Both the position numbers and the translations under genes were made by a program. 64,000 bases of DNA. Source: Rhodobiaceae bacterium (GTDB taxonomy: Bacteria > Pseudomonadota > Alphaproteobacteria > Parvibaculales > Parvibaculaceae). The DNA lies in assembly GCA_021404525.1 (NCBI GenBank), contig JAAWWE010000006.1, positions 1 to 64,000 of the forward strand. Reading direction: 5' to 3'. Each line of letters opens with the position of its first letter. The stretch's first letter is position 1. Below are positions 54,209-64,000 of this stretch, one piece after another. Under the pieces are notes generated by a model that saw nothing but the letters and a program-made list of their open reading frames with translations, was not told the DNA's origin and did not search any database.

Positions 54209-54230
54209 GCAAGAGCCGGGAGTCATTTAC

Positions 54231-54578
54231 TTGGCGAAGAAACCCAAAAACCCCACCCCCGGACGCCCCGTCAGAGGGTCGACGACCGGCAAACCCATCA
54301 TGGCGTTGCTTGATCTGCTGGGACAAAGATGGGCACTGCGCATCCTCTGGGAACTGCGCGACACGGCCCTCACCTTTCGCGCACTGCAAACCGCCTGCGA
54401 CGGGGTGAGCCCCAGCGTGTTGAACAGCAGGCTCAAGGCTCTCAAAGAAGCGCACTTTATCGAGGCGACCCCCGATGGCTATGCACTGACAACACTGGGC
54501 AAAGAGCTTCAAGAAAAGTTCGGTGGCCTCTACCAGTGGTCCGAAAAATGGGCGGCGGAACTGGTCCGCCAGCCCTAA
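54231..54578 (+). CDS. HxlR-family winged-helix regulator
   Basis: A 115-residue MarR-like regulator of the HxlR type. The winged-helix part starts at PIMALLDLLGQRWALRILWEL (split, about 22-42), followed by LTFRALQTACDGVSPSVLNSRLKALKEAHFI (recognition region, about 47-77) and the wing YALTTLGKEL. One cysteine, Cys56, lies in the DNA-binding part; some family members sense quinones or oxidants through cysteines, so this one might too. The frame has no early ATG; TTG 54231 with GGGAG 8 nt upstream is used. It is divergent from the CMD-family gene and faces the SnoaL-like gene. Confidence 0.88.
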   Translation: MAKKPKNPTPGRPVRGSTTGKPIMALLDLLGQRWALRILWELRDTALTFRALQTACDGVSPSVLNSRLKALKEAHFIEATPDGYALTTLGKELQEKFGGLYQWSEKWAAELVRQP

Positions 54579-54590
54579 ACCTTCAAGAAA

Positions 54591-55046
54591 CTAAACGTAG
54601 GACGGGTCCGCCTCAGGCGCATATCGCTCAAGCCAGGCGAACGTTTCATCTATCTCCACGAACTCGGCATCATAAAAGTCGAGCATGAGGTCAATTTTAC
54701 CGTCAAGAAAATGCCAATGGCAGGTGGCGGGAAAACGAAGCGGCGGCGCACCCGCCTTGTCATACCCACTCAAAATCCGCGCCGTCACATATCCAGGTTC
54801 GTATGTCTGAACACCCACCGGGTGCCAAGTGCGTTTGATAAATTTATGATCGAAGTTCTGCACAGACTTTCGCAATCCAGCGAGCACAGCAGCTCTCCCC
54901 TCAATCGAACAAGAAAACGGGGCCCCCGAAACGATGTATCGGACATTGTCTGCGAGATAGGGCTCAAGCCGATCCCAATGGTCGTCCTCAACTGTTTGAT
55001 CAAAGTCCGCAATCCATGCCCGCCAGGCGTCTAACAAGATTTTCAT
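54591..55046 (-). CDS. SnoaL-like (NTF2-fold) protein
   Basis: A 151-residue single-domain protein of the nuclear-transport-factor-2 / SnoaL superfamily. Visible features are an N-terminal helix ILLDAWRAWIADFDQTVE, then WDRLEPYLADNVRYIVSG (about 23-40), and strands ending in ATCHWHFLDGKIDLMLDFYD, the cone-shaped pocket. Such folds cover isomerases, cyclases and polyketide-tailoring enzymes, so no reaction is claimed. ATG 55046 is chosen because GGAG lies 6 nt upstream and the longer frame to 55157 would overlap the divergent regulator gene. The regulator and a palindrome in the shared gap suggest control by the XRE protein. Confidence 0.8.
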   Translation of the reverse strand: MKILLDAWRAWIADFDQTVEDDHWDRLEPYLADNVRYIVSGAPFSCSIEGRAAVLAGLRKSVQNFDHKFIKRTWHPVGVQTYEPGYVTARILSGYDKAGAPPLRFPATCHWHFLDGKIDLMLDFYDAEFVEIDETFAWLERYAPEADPSYV

Positions 55047-55088
55047 AGTGTTCTCCGTTGAAACTTGCGGCATGCTACGTACAAAGGT

Positions 55089-55106
55089 AATGGAAACAAT
55101 TCCATT
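55089..55106. promoter_or_regulatory. Palindrome between SnoaL-like gene and XRE regulator
   Basis: AATGGAA-ACAA-TTCCATT is a perfect inverted repeat with 7-bp arms in the 103-bp divergent gap. It lies 43 nt from both start codons, as expected for a site controlling both directions. The adjacent MmyB-type regulator is the natural candidate to bind it. Confidence 0.68.
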
Positions 55107-55149
55107 GAGGTAATAGACAGCCGACCGTTCAACACCGACAGAAGCCCAG

Positions 55150-55947
55150 ATGGACAAAAAGTTTAGCGATTTGCTGAAAACGCACCGAAGACAACGCTCT
55201 ATGTCTCAACTGGCTCTGGCCGTTGAGGCTGGTCTCTCGCAGAAACATTTGAGCTTCCTGGAAACCGGACGCTCCTCACCACGCCAACCAACAGTCATAA
55301 GCCTGGCGACCGCCTTAACCCTCACGTTGACAGAGACGAACGTCTTTCTGCGGTCTGCCGGCTTTGCAAACGCGGCGTCGGCGAAAAGCCTCAAAGCGAG
55401 CGAGATGGCAGCGGTGAAAGAGGCTGTGGAACACCTGCTTAGACAGCAGAACCCCTACCCTGGTGTGCTGGTCACCGGGTCTCAGGATCTCCTCGCCACA
55501 AACCAAAGCTTCGACAAGCTGATCCAACTCACACCCGATGGCGAAAAGATTTGGCAGAAGACATGCGGCACGGGTCCACGAAATCTGATGCGCATGGCTC
55601 TTCACAAAGATGGATTGTTTGAGTTGATGGTCGCCCCGCACCTTCTCGTTCCCGCTTACATTGACCGGATTGAACGTGAGTCGTCCGGCGACCAGGCGGC
55701 ATTTGCTCTTTTGGAAGAATGTCGGTCCTGGCCGCACATCAAAGATCTGCTCCCCGGGCCTCCCGGCACCCAAACTGACCTGCCCCTTGTACCCGAGACA
55801 TACGCGATCGGCGGCGTTCCATTGTCCTTTTTGTGCATGATCGCTTCTGTCGGCGCACCAACTGACGCCACAACCGAGGCGCTCCGGGTAGAGCTCTTCT
55901 TTCCCAACGACCCAGCCACCGAGGCGTTTCTAAAACGCAAGCGGTAA
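55150..55947 (+). CDS. XRE-type regulator with MmyB-like ligand domain
   Basis: A 265-residue one-component regulator. The N-terminal HTH (about 5-62) reads LLKTHRRQRSMSQLALAVEAGLSQKHLSFLETGRSSP (split), a typical helix-turn-helix of the XRE group. The C-terminal domain (about 90-260) resembles MmyB-like ligand-binding PAS-type domains (NPYPGVLVTGSQDLLATNQSF; GTGPRNLMRMALH). It probably senses a small molecule, possibly a fatty acid as in relatives. Start ATG 55150 follows GACAGAAGCCCAG, a weak site. It is divergent from the SnoaL-like gene, with an operator-like palindrome between, and 66 nt from the kinase-like gene downstream. Confidence 0.9.
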   Translation: MDKKFSDLLKTHRRQRSMSQLALAVEAGLSQKHLSFLETGRSSPRQPTVISLATALTLTLTETNVFLRSAGFANAASAKSLKASEMAAVKEAVEHLLRQQNPYPGVLVTGSQDLLATNQSFDKLIQLTPDGEKIWQKTCGTGPRNLMRMALHKDGLFELMVAPHLLVPAYIDRIERESSGDQAAFALLEECRSWPHIKDLLPGPPGTQTDLPLVPETYAIGGVPLSFLCMIASVGAPTDATTEALRVELFFPNDPATEAFLKRKR

Positions 55948-56013
55948 CGCCGCCCACTTGCATTGATGAGAAAGGGAGACGATAGTCCGCGTCCAAATTT
56001 CAGGAGGCCGGCC

Positions 56014-56931
56014 ATGACTGACTTCACCCCGACATATGAAATGCCGCCAGGCAGCCCGCCAGCCGAAGTCGATATTGACGAAACGCTCGTACGACGTCTC
56101 CTGCAGACCCAACACCCAGACCTTGCAGCGCTTCCGATCCAACAGCTTGAAGCAGGCTTTGACAATGACATGTACCGGTTGGGCACTGAATACATGGTGC
56201 GTCTGCCACGCCGCGCAGCGGCAGTACCCTGTATCGAACACGAACAGCACTGGCTGCCAGAACTTGTAGAACGCCTGCCTTTGCCTATTTCAGCACCAGT
56301 GCGCGTCGGCGTGGCAGGTGACGGTTATCCCTGGCCTTGGAGCATTCTTCCCTGGATTGAGGGAAAAGCCGCCGACCTCGGATACCCTCAGGATGACCAG
56401 GCATTTGTGCTCGCAGACTTCTTAAAGGCACTCCACCACCCCGCCCCTGCAAACGCCCCGACCAACCGGGTACGCGGCATTCCCCTGTCGGTCCGTGCGC
56501 AAAACAACGAAGAACGCATGGCCCGCCTGCTGGAAGACACAGATGCCATCAACCCGCAGATCTATCAGGCCTGGGCAGAGGGCCTGGCGGCACCGGAAGA
56601 CGCACGCCCCACCTGGCTCCATGGCGACCTGCACGCGCGCAATGTCCTCGTGAAAGAGGGGCAGATTGCAGCCATTGTCGACTGGGGCGACATCACCAGC
56701 GGCGACCGGGCCACCGACCTCGCGGCCATCTGGATGCTGCTTGAAAACCAAAACGCACGGCAGACAGCCATCCAGAACTACGGCGATGACGACCCGGCGC
56801 TTTGGGCCCGCGCCAAAGCCTGGGCCGTGATTTTCGGTGTTGTCCTTTTGGACACGGGCCTCGTCGACAATCGCCGCCACGCGGAGATGGGACGCTGCAT
56901 TCTCGAGCGCCTTACAGAAGACATGATCTAG
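56014..56931 (+). CDS. APH-type phosphotransferase family protein
   Basis: A 305-residue protein with the aminoglycoside phosphotransferase / choline kinase fold. ATG 56014 has AGGAGG upstream, so it replaces the earlier in-frame ATG at 55963. The N-lobe carries FDNDMYRLGTEYMVRLPRR (about 48-66), with the ATP Lys replaced in usual APH fashion by Arg. The C-lobe has the catalytic HGDLHARN (about 208-215) and the metal-binding VDWGD (about 227-231). Substrates in this family include antibiotics, homoserine and choline-like alcohols, so resistance cannot be inferred. It lies 66 nt after the XRE gene and may be coregulated with it. Confidence 0.87.
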   Translation: MTDFTPTYEMPPGSPPAEVDIDETLVRRLLQTQHPDLAALPIQQLEAGFDNDMYRLGTEYMVRLPRRAAAVPCIEHEQHWLPELVERLPLPISAPVRVGVAGDGYPWPWSILPWIEGKAADLGYPQDDQAFVLADFLKALHHPAPANAPTNRVRGIPLSVRAQNNEERMARLLEDTDAINPQIYQAWAEGLAAPEDARPTWLHGDLHARNVLVKEGQIAAIVDWGDITSGDRATDLAAIWMLLENQNARQTAIQNYGDDDPALWARAKAWAVIFGVVLLDTGLVDNRRHAEMGRCILERLTEDMI

Positions 56932-57033
56932 TCAGAACCAACGCCTGCCCAGCAAGGAACCAATTGGCTCTCCCGTAGAAGTCTGAAGCCGCAGCCACTA
57001 TGTTGAGCCCTCAATCAAAGGAGAGCACGTCCC

Positions 57034-57576
57034 ATGGCACAGCAGTTTCAGGAACTGGCAGCAGCGCACACCAAGTTCATCGAAAAGCAGAAAATCTTCT
57101 TTGTCGCGACTGCCGCCCAGGAAGGCCGGGTCAACCTCTCGCCCAAAGGCCATGACAGTCTCAAGATTACGGGCCCAAACGAGCTCATTTGGATGAACCT
57201 CACCGGGTCCGGCAATGAAACGGCAGCGCATCTTGCCGACACCAATCGCATGACCATTATGTGGTGCGCCTTTGAGGGGCCGCCACGCATCCTGCGCGTT
57301 TATGGCGAAGCCGAGACCATTCATCCCCGCGATCCGGATTGGGCCACGTGCGAACAACTCATCCCGGCAGAAACCGGATCACGTCAGTACTACAGAATGA
57401 AGATCGACCTGGTGCAGACCAGTTGCGGCTACGCCGTTCCCCTCTTTGACTATGAGGGCGAACGCGACGTGCTCCGTGATTGGGCGGACAAGAAAGGTCG
57501 CGACGGTGTCGAAGACTATTGGGATGAGAAAAACCAAACCAGCATCGATGGATTGCCGACGGGCGTGTTGGGGTAA
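57034..57576 (+). CDS. Pyridoxamine 5'-phosphate oxidase-fold protein
   Basis: A 180-residue split-barrel flavin-binding protein of the PNPOx-like superfamily. N-terminal FFVATAAQEGRVNLSPKGHDSL (split, about 23-44) and NRMTIMWCAFEGPPRILRVYGEAETI (about 70-95) are typical of the subgroup with PF01243-like domains. The C-terminal stretch CGYAVPLFDYEGERDVLRDWADKKG fits this subgroup. True PdxH motifs are not all present, so an FMN- or F420-type reductase role is more likely than vitamin B6 synthesis. ATG 57034 follows an AAAGGAGAGC site. An imperfect hairpin follows the gene (57593-57624), without a U-tract. Confidence 0.85.
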   Translation: MAQQFQELAAAHTKFIEKQKIFFVATAAQEGRVNLSPKGHDSLKITGPNELIWMNLTGSGNETAAHLADTNRMTIMWCAFEGPPRILRVYGEAETIHPRDPDWATCEQLIPAETGSRQYYRMKIDLVQTSCGYAVPLFDYEGERDVLRDWADKKGRDGVEDYWDEKNQTSIDGLPTGVLG

Positions 57577-57677
57577 CATCTCCCCAAACACCGACGGAGC
57601 GCCAGCGTTAGCCAGCACTCCGTCTTGTCGCGCTATGGTGGGAACGCGACGGGACCGCAGGGGAAACGCGGGCCGGG

Positions 57678-58958
57678 TTAGCCCGCTGCGCGGACCTCTG
57701 CGAGGAACGTGTCTACCCGTTCCTCAAGAATGTTTGATTGCTTGGCAAGCTCAGCCGTGGCCGACATGGTTTCATTCGTGGCTTGACTGGTCTCAGCGGA
57801 GGCCTCGCTGATGCCGGTGACGTTGGAGGCAACCTCTTGCATCGCCACTTCTTGCTCACCCATCGCGCCAGAAATCTCAGACGACATTTCATCAATCTTC
57901 TTGATCGTCATGGCGACTTCGCTAATCGCGCCGCCGGTCGTCTGCACTTCCTTCTGAATGGCATCGATGCGCGAGGCGATTTCTTCTGTGGCACGCGCTG
58001 TTTGCTGCGCAAGCGCCTTCACCTCACTCGCAACCACCGCAAAACCTTTCCCTGCCTCGCCGGCGCGCGCCGCCTCAATCGTTGCATTGAGCGCAAGAAG
58101 ATTGGTCTGCCCGGCAATATCGCTAATGGTTTTGGAGAATTCGCCAATGGCATCGGCTGAGGTGTTCAACCCGCCGATTGTCGTCTCCGCAGATCCTGCC
58201 TGCTCCACCGCAGAGCGCGTATGCTCCAGCGCATTCGTGAATTGTTGTTTGATACTTGCGATCGATGCCTGACATTCTTCGGTTGCCGCCGATACGGTGC
58301 CTGATTGCGACGCAGATTCTTCTGCCGCCGCAGCCACGGTTCCAGCAGTTGCCTCAAGTTCCGTCGCAGCATTTGACACAGAAGTCACAACGTCCCGAAC
58401 ATTTTCTTCGAACCGCTCAGCCTGCTGTTTGAGAAGCGTCGTCGCCATTTCCTTCGCCTGGTCGATGTAGATCGAAATGGCAAAGTCCATGTCCAAAAAG
58501 ACTGCTTTGTTCACAGCGTCGATGACCTGCATCATTCGCTCAGGGTCATCTGGATAGGTTTGCTGCGCAATCGCATGCAGTCTGCCGATCACAAAACAAT
58601 AGGCACCGATATACCAGCGTGGGTCGAGGCCGATGCGCGCATGCGCATGCCCGATCGCGGAAACACTGGCCACATAATCTGCATCAAACCGACCGGAGAA
58701 CACCCGCTCCATCCAATGCTTCTTTTGCGCTTCTCTTGCGCGAGCAATATGGCTTTCGTCATTGAAAAGTGCTTTGAGGTTCGGAACAGACGTTACATGG
58801 GAATAGAACTCATCAAGCAATTCTTCCATCCGTTGTGAAAGAACGTCTTTGAATTCGCGTAGCGCCACGGAGTCGGTTTCAGTGATCCGTGTGAAAAGAA
58901 CGCGCCGTTCCAACTCACCCATTACATCTGTGTCTTGAACTGTTTCGACCTGAGTCAT
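57678..58958 (-). CDS. Globin-coupled chemoreceptor (protoglobin + MCP)
   Basis: A soluble HemAT-like receptor of 426 residues. The N-terminal protoglobin domain (about 12-175) has [19 protein letters not shown], where His106 is the probable haem iron ligand. No membrane segment is seen, so it senses oxygen or another gas in the cytosol. The C-terminal half is an MCP signalling domain: heptad-rich helices and the tip [33 protein letters not shown], about 300-332 (split). No C-terminal CheR-binding pentapeptide is visible. ATG 58958 is used because AAGGGG lies 6 nt upstream. A perfect 12-bp stem-loop abuts this ribosome-binding site. Confidence 0.93.
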   Translation of the reverse strand: MTQVETVQDTDVMGELERRVLFTRITETDSVALREFKDVLSQRMEELLDEFYSHVTSVPNLKALFNDESHIARAREAQKKHWMERVFSGRFDADYVASVSAIGHAHARIGLDPRWYIGAYCFVIGRLHAIAQQTYPDDPERMMQVIDAVNKAVFLDMDFAISIYIDQAKEMATTLLKQQAERFEENVRDVVTSVSNAATELEATAGTVAAAAEESASQSGTVSAATEECQASIASIKQQFTNALEHTRSAVEQAGSAETTIGGLNTSADAIGEFSKTISDIAGQTNLLALNATIEAARAGEAGKGFAVVASEVKALAQQTARATEEIASRIDAIQKEVQTTGGAISEVAMTIKKIDEMSSEISGAMGEQEVAMQEVASNVTGISEASAETSQATNETMSATAELAKQSNILEERVDTFLAEVRAAG

Positions 58959-58971
58959 ACCCATCCCCTTA

Positions 58972-59000
58972 GTTCTATTCAGCCCCGCGCTGAATAGAAC
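58972..59000 (-). promoter_or_regulatory. 29-bp inverted repeat abutting MCP ribosome-binding site
   Basis: Perfect 12-bp arms GTTCTATTCAGC and GCTGAATAGAAC flank a 5-bp centre (CCCGC on the plus strand). It ends one base from the AAGGGG ribosome-binding site of the chemoreceptor gene (58970-58965). As DNA it could bind a dimeric regulator; as RNA it is a strong leader hairpin that may tune translation. No U-tract follows, so it is not an ordinary terminator. Confidence 0.7.
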
Positions 59001-59122
59001 CATGCTTAGACATTAGGGTTAAGGAACACCTAAAAGCGGTGTTTTTCTATAAAACGGTGTAGTTTGTTCTGACCGTAAGTGGAAAACGAAAGATCAGGCG
59101 ACAAAGAAAAAACTAAGAAAAA

Positions 59123-61780
<2,658 letters not shown>

Positions 61781-61791
61781 GTACTCTATTC

Positions 61792-62865
61792 CTATCCGTG
61801 TACGAAGGGCTCAAGCCCTGATAAGCGCATACGCGTTTCTATCTGAGGGATGTCGCGGGGTGCTGATGTCGATACAGCTTCGACGATCGCAGCGATATGT
61901 TCTGGTGTTGAACCACAACAGCCACCAACGATGTTGACCAAACCACTTTCCGCATATTCACCAACAAGATCAGCCATTTCCTTGGCCGACTGGTCATACT
62001 CGCCAAACTCATTTGGCAGCCCCGCATTAGGGTGCGCCGATACATTGACATCTGTGATGCGGGACAGCGTATCCACATATTGGCGAAGCTGCTCCGCACC
62101 AAGCGCACAATTGAGGCCAATGGAGAAGGGCTTAACATGCCGCACAGAATACCAGAAGGCCTCGACCGTCTGCCCGGAAAGCAAACGCCCAGACGCATCA
62201 GTGATCGTGCCGGAAATCATGACAGGAAGCTCAATGCCTGTTTCAGCAAAAACATTCTGAATCGCAACCAACGCCGCCTTGGCGTTCAGCGTATCAAAGA
62301 TGGTCTCGACCATGATCGTGTCAGAGCCGCCTTCAATCAGGCCACGCGTAGCTTCTGCATAGGCGTCTTCCAGCGCATCAAACGTGATGTTCCGGAAGCC
62401 GGGGTCATTCACATCCGGGGAAAGGGATGCGGTGCGGGGAGTCGGCCCGAGCGTCCCCACTACATAGCGGACACGACCATCCTCCTCTTCAGCGATGTCA
62501 GCCGCCTCACGCGCAATCTTTGCACTTGCGACATTCATCTCATAGGCGAGATGTTCCAGCTCATAGTCACCCTGAGCAACAGTGTTGGAGCCAAATGTAT
62601 TTGTCTCAGCAAAATCAGCACCTGCACGGTAGTAGTTCAGATGAATTTCACGGATCACATCAGGGCGGGTAAGCGACAACAGCTCATTGTCACCTTTCAC
62701 ATCCACATGATGATCTTTCAGAATATCACCACGATAGTCGGCTTCCTCTAGTCCATAGCCTTGAATGAGCGATCCCATCGCGCCATCCAACACCAGGATC
62801 CGCTTGGACACCTCCCGTTTGAGCTCTGCAATCCGCTCTTCTCGCTCTTTGTTGTCCACAGTCAT
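61792..62865 (-). CDS. metH: Methionine synthase, N-terminal homocysteine domain
   Basis: The homocysteine-binding half of MetH, 357 residues. ATG 62865 has an ideal AAGGAGGT upstream; the open frame beyond it overlaps met[21 protein letters not shown] (about 19-38) opens the barrel. The zinc cysteines are Cys in [11 protein letters not shown] and the pair in [12 protein letters not shown]. The protein ends RLSGLEPF plus a few residues, which is where intact MetH runs into the pterin domain; here a TAG stop closes it cleanly. Both halves should assemble or work together to remethylate homocysteine. Betaine-type methyltransferases share this domain, but the neighbour argues for MetH. Confidence 0.94.
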   Translation of the reverse strand: MTVDNKEREERIAELKREVSKRILVLDGAMGSLIQGYGLEEADYRGDILKDHHVDVKGDNELLSLTRPDVIREIHLNYYRAGADFAETNTFGSNTVAQGDYELEHLAYEMNVASAKIAREAADIAEEEDGRVRYVVGTLGPTPRTASLSPDVNDPGFRNITFDALEDAYAEATRGLIEGGSDTIMVETIFDTLNAKAALVAIQNVFAETGIELPVMISGTITDASGRLLSGQTVEAFWYSVRHVKPFSIGLNCALGAEQLRQYVDTLSRITDVNVSAHPNAGLPNEFGEYDQSAKEMADLVGEYAESGLVNIVGGCCGSTPEHIAAIVEAVSTSAPRDIPQIETRMRLSGLEPFVHG

Positions 62866-62878
62866 TGGCAGACCTCCT

Positions 62879-63766
62879 TCAAGAAACCGCAACAGGCTTG
62901 TAGCCAAGGATATGGCAGATCGCATAGGTGAGATCTGCCTGGTTGAGTGTGTAGAGATGGAAATCCCGAAAGCCCAGGCTTTCGAGATCATGCACCTGTT
63001 CTGCAGCAACTGTTGCTGCAATCAGCCGACGGGTCGGCAAATCATCGTCGAGACCATCATAATAGTTTGCAAGCCAGCTAGGGATCGTTGCGCCACAGCG
63101 GTCGGCCATACGAACGACACCCTTAAAGTTTGTCGTCGGCATGATGCCAGGAATGATCGGGATATCGATACCGGCTTTCCGAACGCGCTCCAACAGCCGC
63201 TCATAATGTTCCGTCTCGAACGCAAACTGTGCGATGGCACGTGTGGCCCCCTGATCAATCTTTGCTTTTAGCAGATCGATATCATGGTCAAAGCTCGCAC
63301 TCTCTGGATGTCGTTCAGGGTAGATGCTGACAGTAACCTCAAAATCGCCAATGGCTCTGATACCGCGCACGAGGTCCGCCGTGCTCACATAACCTTCATC
63401 ATGCGCCTTGTAGGGACCCTGCATATCCGGCATGTCGCCGCGAATTGCGACAATGTGCCGAACGCCCGCATCCCAATAACCCTGAATAACGCCATCCACT
63501 TCCGACTTTGACGCCCCAACACAGGTGAGGTGCGCCGCGGGCTTCAGATCTGTTTCATTGACCATCCGCTTGACGGTGGAGTGGGTTCGTTCACGCGTGC
63601 TGCCGCCCGCGCCATAGGTCACCGAAACAAACGCTGGTTGCAAAGGCGCGAGACGTTCAATGGCCGTCCAGAGTTTTTCTTCCGCCTCCGACGTCCTTGG
63701 CGGAGAGAACTCGAACGAGACACGCACATCATCTCGCCCTCTGAATCTATCTCCCAGGGAACTCAT
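62879..63766 (-). CDS. metF: Methylenetetrahydrofolate reductase
   Basis: FAD enzyme that makes 5-methyltetrahydrofolate, the methyl donor of MetH. The 295 residues have the early [10 protein letters not shown] (catalytic Glu region, about 16-25), [16 protein letters not shown] (about 46-61), [13 protein letters not shown] (about 79-91), IVAIRGDMP (about 109-117) and [11 protein letters not shown] (about 145-155). It overlaps the upstream ArsR-methyltransferase gene by ATGA and is followed after 13 nt by the metH N-terminal gene, so the three methyl-cycle genes form one operon. Confidence 0.96.
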   Translation of the reverse strand: MSSLGDRFRGRDDVRVSFEFSPPRTSEAEEKLWTAIERLAPLQPAFVSVTYGAGGSTRERTHSTVKRMVNETDLKPAAHLTCVGASKSEVDGVIQGYWDAGVRHIVAIRGDMPDMQGPYKAHDEGYVSTADLVRGIRAIGDFEVTVSIYPERHPESASFDHDIDLLKAKIDQGATRAIAQFAFETEHYERLLERVRKAGIDIPIIPGIMPTTNFKGVVRMADRCGATIPSWLANYYDGLDDDLPTRRLIAATVAAEQVHDLESLGFRDFHLYTLNQADLTYAICHILGYKPVAVS

Positions 63767-64000
63767 TCGGCCTCTCCTTTTTTGTCACCACCGGTCTCTG
63801 CCGGTTTCTCTGCCGCCCAAATCAATACTGTGAGCTTTGCCTCATCGCCATCTGGCGGAAGCGCTACTTCTTTCAAAACCTCTAGACCGGCGCTGCGGCA
63901 CCAGTCACTTATCTCAGCCTTGGCAAAGCCAAGTCGCCGATGTGCTTGTTCATCGCGCAGGAAATCCAGATCATGCGGGGCAAAGTCAGCAATCAACAAA
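63763..64000 (-). CDS. C-terminus of ArsR-SAM methyltransferase regulator (partial)
   Basis: The last ~78 residues of a protein whose start lies beyond the window end. LIADFAPHDLDFLRDEQAHRRLGF and the segment FAKAEISDWCRSAGLEVL (both below 20 or split) match the C-terminus of the class with an ArsR HTH followed by a SAM-methyltransferase-like domain, commonly found just before metF in alphaproteobacteria. The tail is rich in Glu and Lys. The HTH part is not visible here, so the DNA-binding role is inferred from the family. The stop overlaps the metF start (ATGA). Confidence 0.75.
   Translation of the reverse strand, partial: LLIADFAPHDLDFLRDEQAHRRLGFAKAEISDWCRSAGLEVLKEVALPPDGDEAKLTVLIWAAEKPAETGGDKKGEAE

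Noticed and set aside
56014..56931. Antibiotic resistance by the APH-like protein
   Set aside because: The fold is broad and the chromosomal setting shows no resistance context, so a drug-modifying role is not supported.
57593..57624. Hairpin GACGGAG...CTCCGTC after the PNPOx-fold gene
   Set aside because: Only 7 bp of firm stem with a large loop and no U-tract, so I do not call it a terminator.
59010..59050. AACACC-GGTGTT stem followed by TTTTT on the plus strand
   Set aside because: The U-tract is on the plus strand, where no gene ends nearby; it is the wrong orientation for metH or the chemoreceptor gene.

Overview
This window looks like chromosomal DNA of a Gram-negative alphaproteobacterium. 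The evidence is a circularly permuted (two-piece) tmRNA gene, an alpha-type SspB adaptor, a complete cell division and cell wall (dcw) cluster joined to lpxC, small alphaproteobacterial families (DUF4169, ribbon-helix-helix RHH_4), and a split methionine synthase beside metF. Base composition is moderately GC-rich and even throughout. The family cannot be fixed by eye; a marine or soil Hyphomicrobiales/Parvibaculales-type organism is a guess. I see no prophage, insertion sequence, CRISPR array, tRNA or rRNA operon.

Region by region. 1-4.7 kb (+): the 3' part of permuted ssrA, a PF10118 protein, a membrane-anchored M19 dipeptidase, sspB, fumC and a small RHH protein. 4.7-8.1 kb (-): a giant AsmA-like protein. 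8.2-11.5 kb (+): DUF4169, a class III CoA-transferase, a TetR regulator with a palindromic operator, and a haloalkane dehalogenase with a Tat signal. 11.5-12.9 kb (-): a GlcD/D-lactate dehydrogenase-type flavoprotein. 13.0-20.9 kb (+): a thioesterase, a secreted pentapeptide-repeat protein, a ClC transporter, UvrD/PcrA helicase, PrmA and a long Xaa-Pro aminopeptidase. 20.9-45.9 kb (-): ligA, recN, bamD, lpxC, ftsZ, ftsA, ftsQ, ddl, murB, murC, murG, ftsW, murD, mraY, murF, murE, ftsI, ftsL, rsmH and mraZ, listed in map order and so in reverse of transcription.

45.9-49.1 kb (-): a tandem-repeat MraZ-type operator, rnpB with its promoter, a peptidoglycan amidase, an EamA transporter and a DjlA-like co-chaperone. 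49.2-52.8 kb (+): a fused 5-oxoprolinase/hydantoinase. 52.8-57.6 kb: an accessory-looking patch with AlkD, a carboxymuconolactone-decarboxylase-family protein divergent from an HxlR regulator, a SnoaL-like protein divergent from an MmyB-type XRE regulator, an APH-like kinase and a flavin/PLP oxidase-fold protein. 57.7-64 kb (-): a protoglobin chemoreceptor with a strong leader hairpin, then the two halves of MetH, MetF, and the end of an ArsR-methyltransferase protein cut by the window edge.

How genes work together. The dcw genes are packed into one unit: ten of the thirteen junctions from mraZ to ftsA overlap and the other three gaps are 3-7 nt. They make the peptidoglycan precursor from UDP-MurNAc to lipid II and the core divisome. 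MraZ probably represses the unit through five GGG(A/G) units at exactly 10-bp spacing. Rho-independent terminators follow ftsZ and lpxC, so lpxC and bamD-recN-ligA have their own transcription. The tmRNA tag and its SspB adaptor lie about 2.3 kb apart. The metF-metH genes form a methyl-cycle operon headed by a regulator that continues beyond the window.

I did not find a clearly new multi-gene system. The best leads are regulatory: the mraZ array, the leader hairpin of the haem-chemoreceptor gene, palindromes before lpxC and the dehalogenase gene, and the paired operators at 54.2 and 55.1 kb. A ClC protein with an altered proton pathway and anion filter and the Tat-exported dehalogenase are the best protein-level leads.
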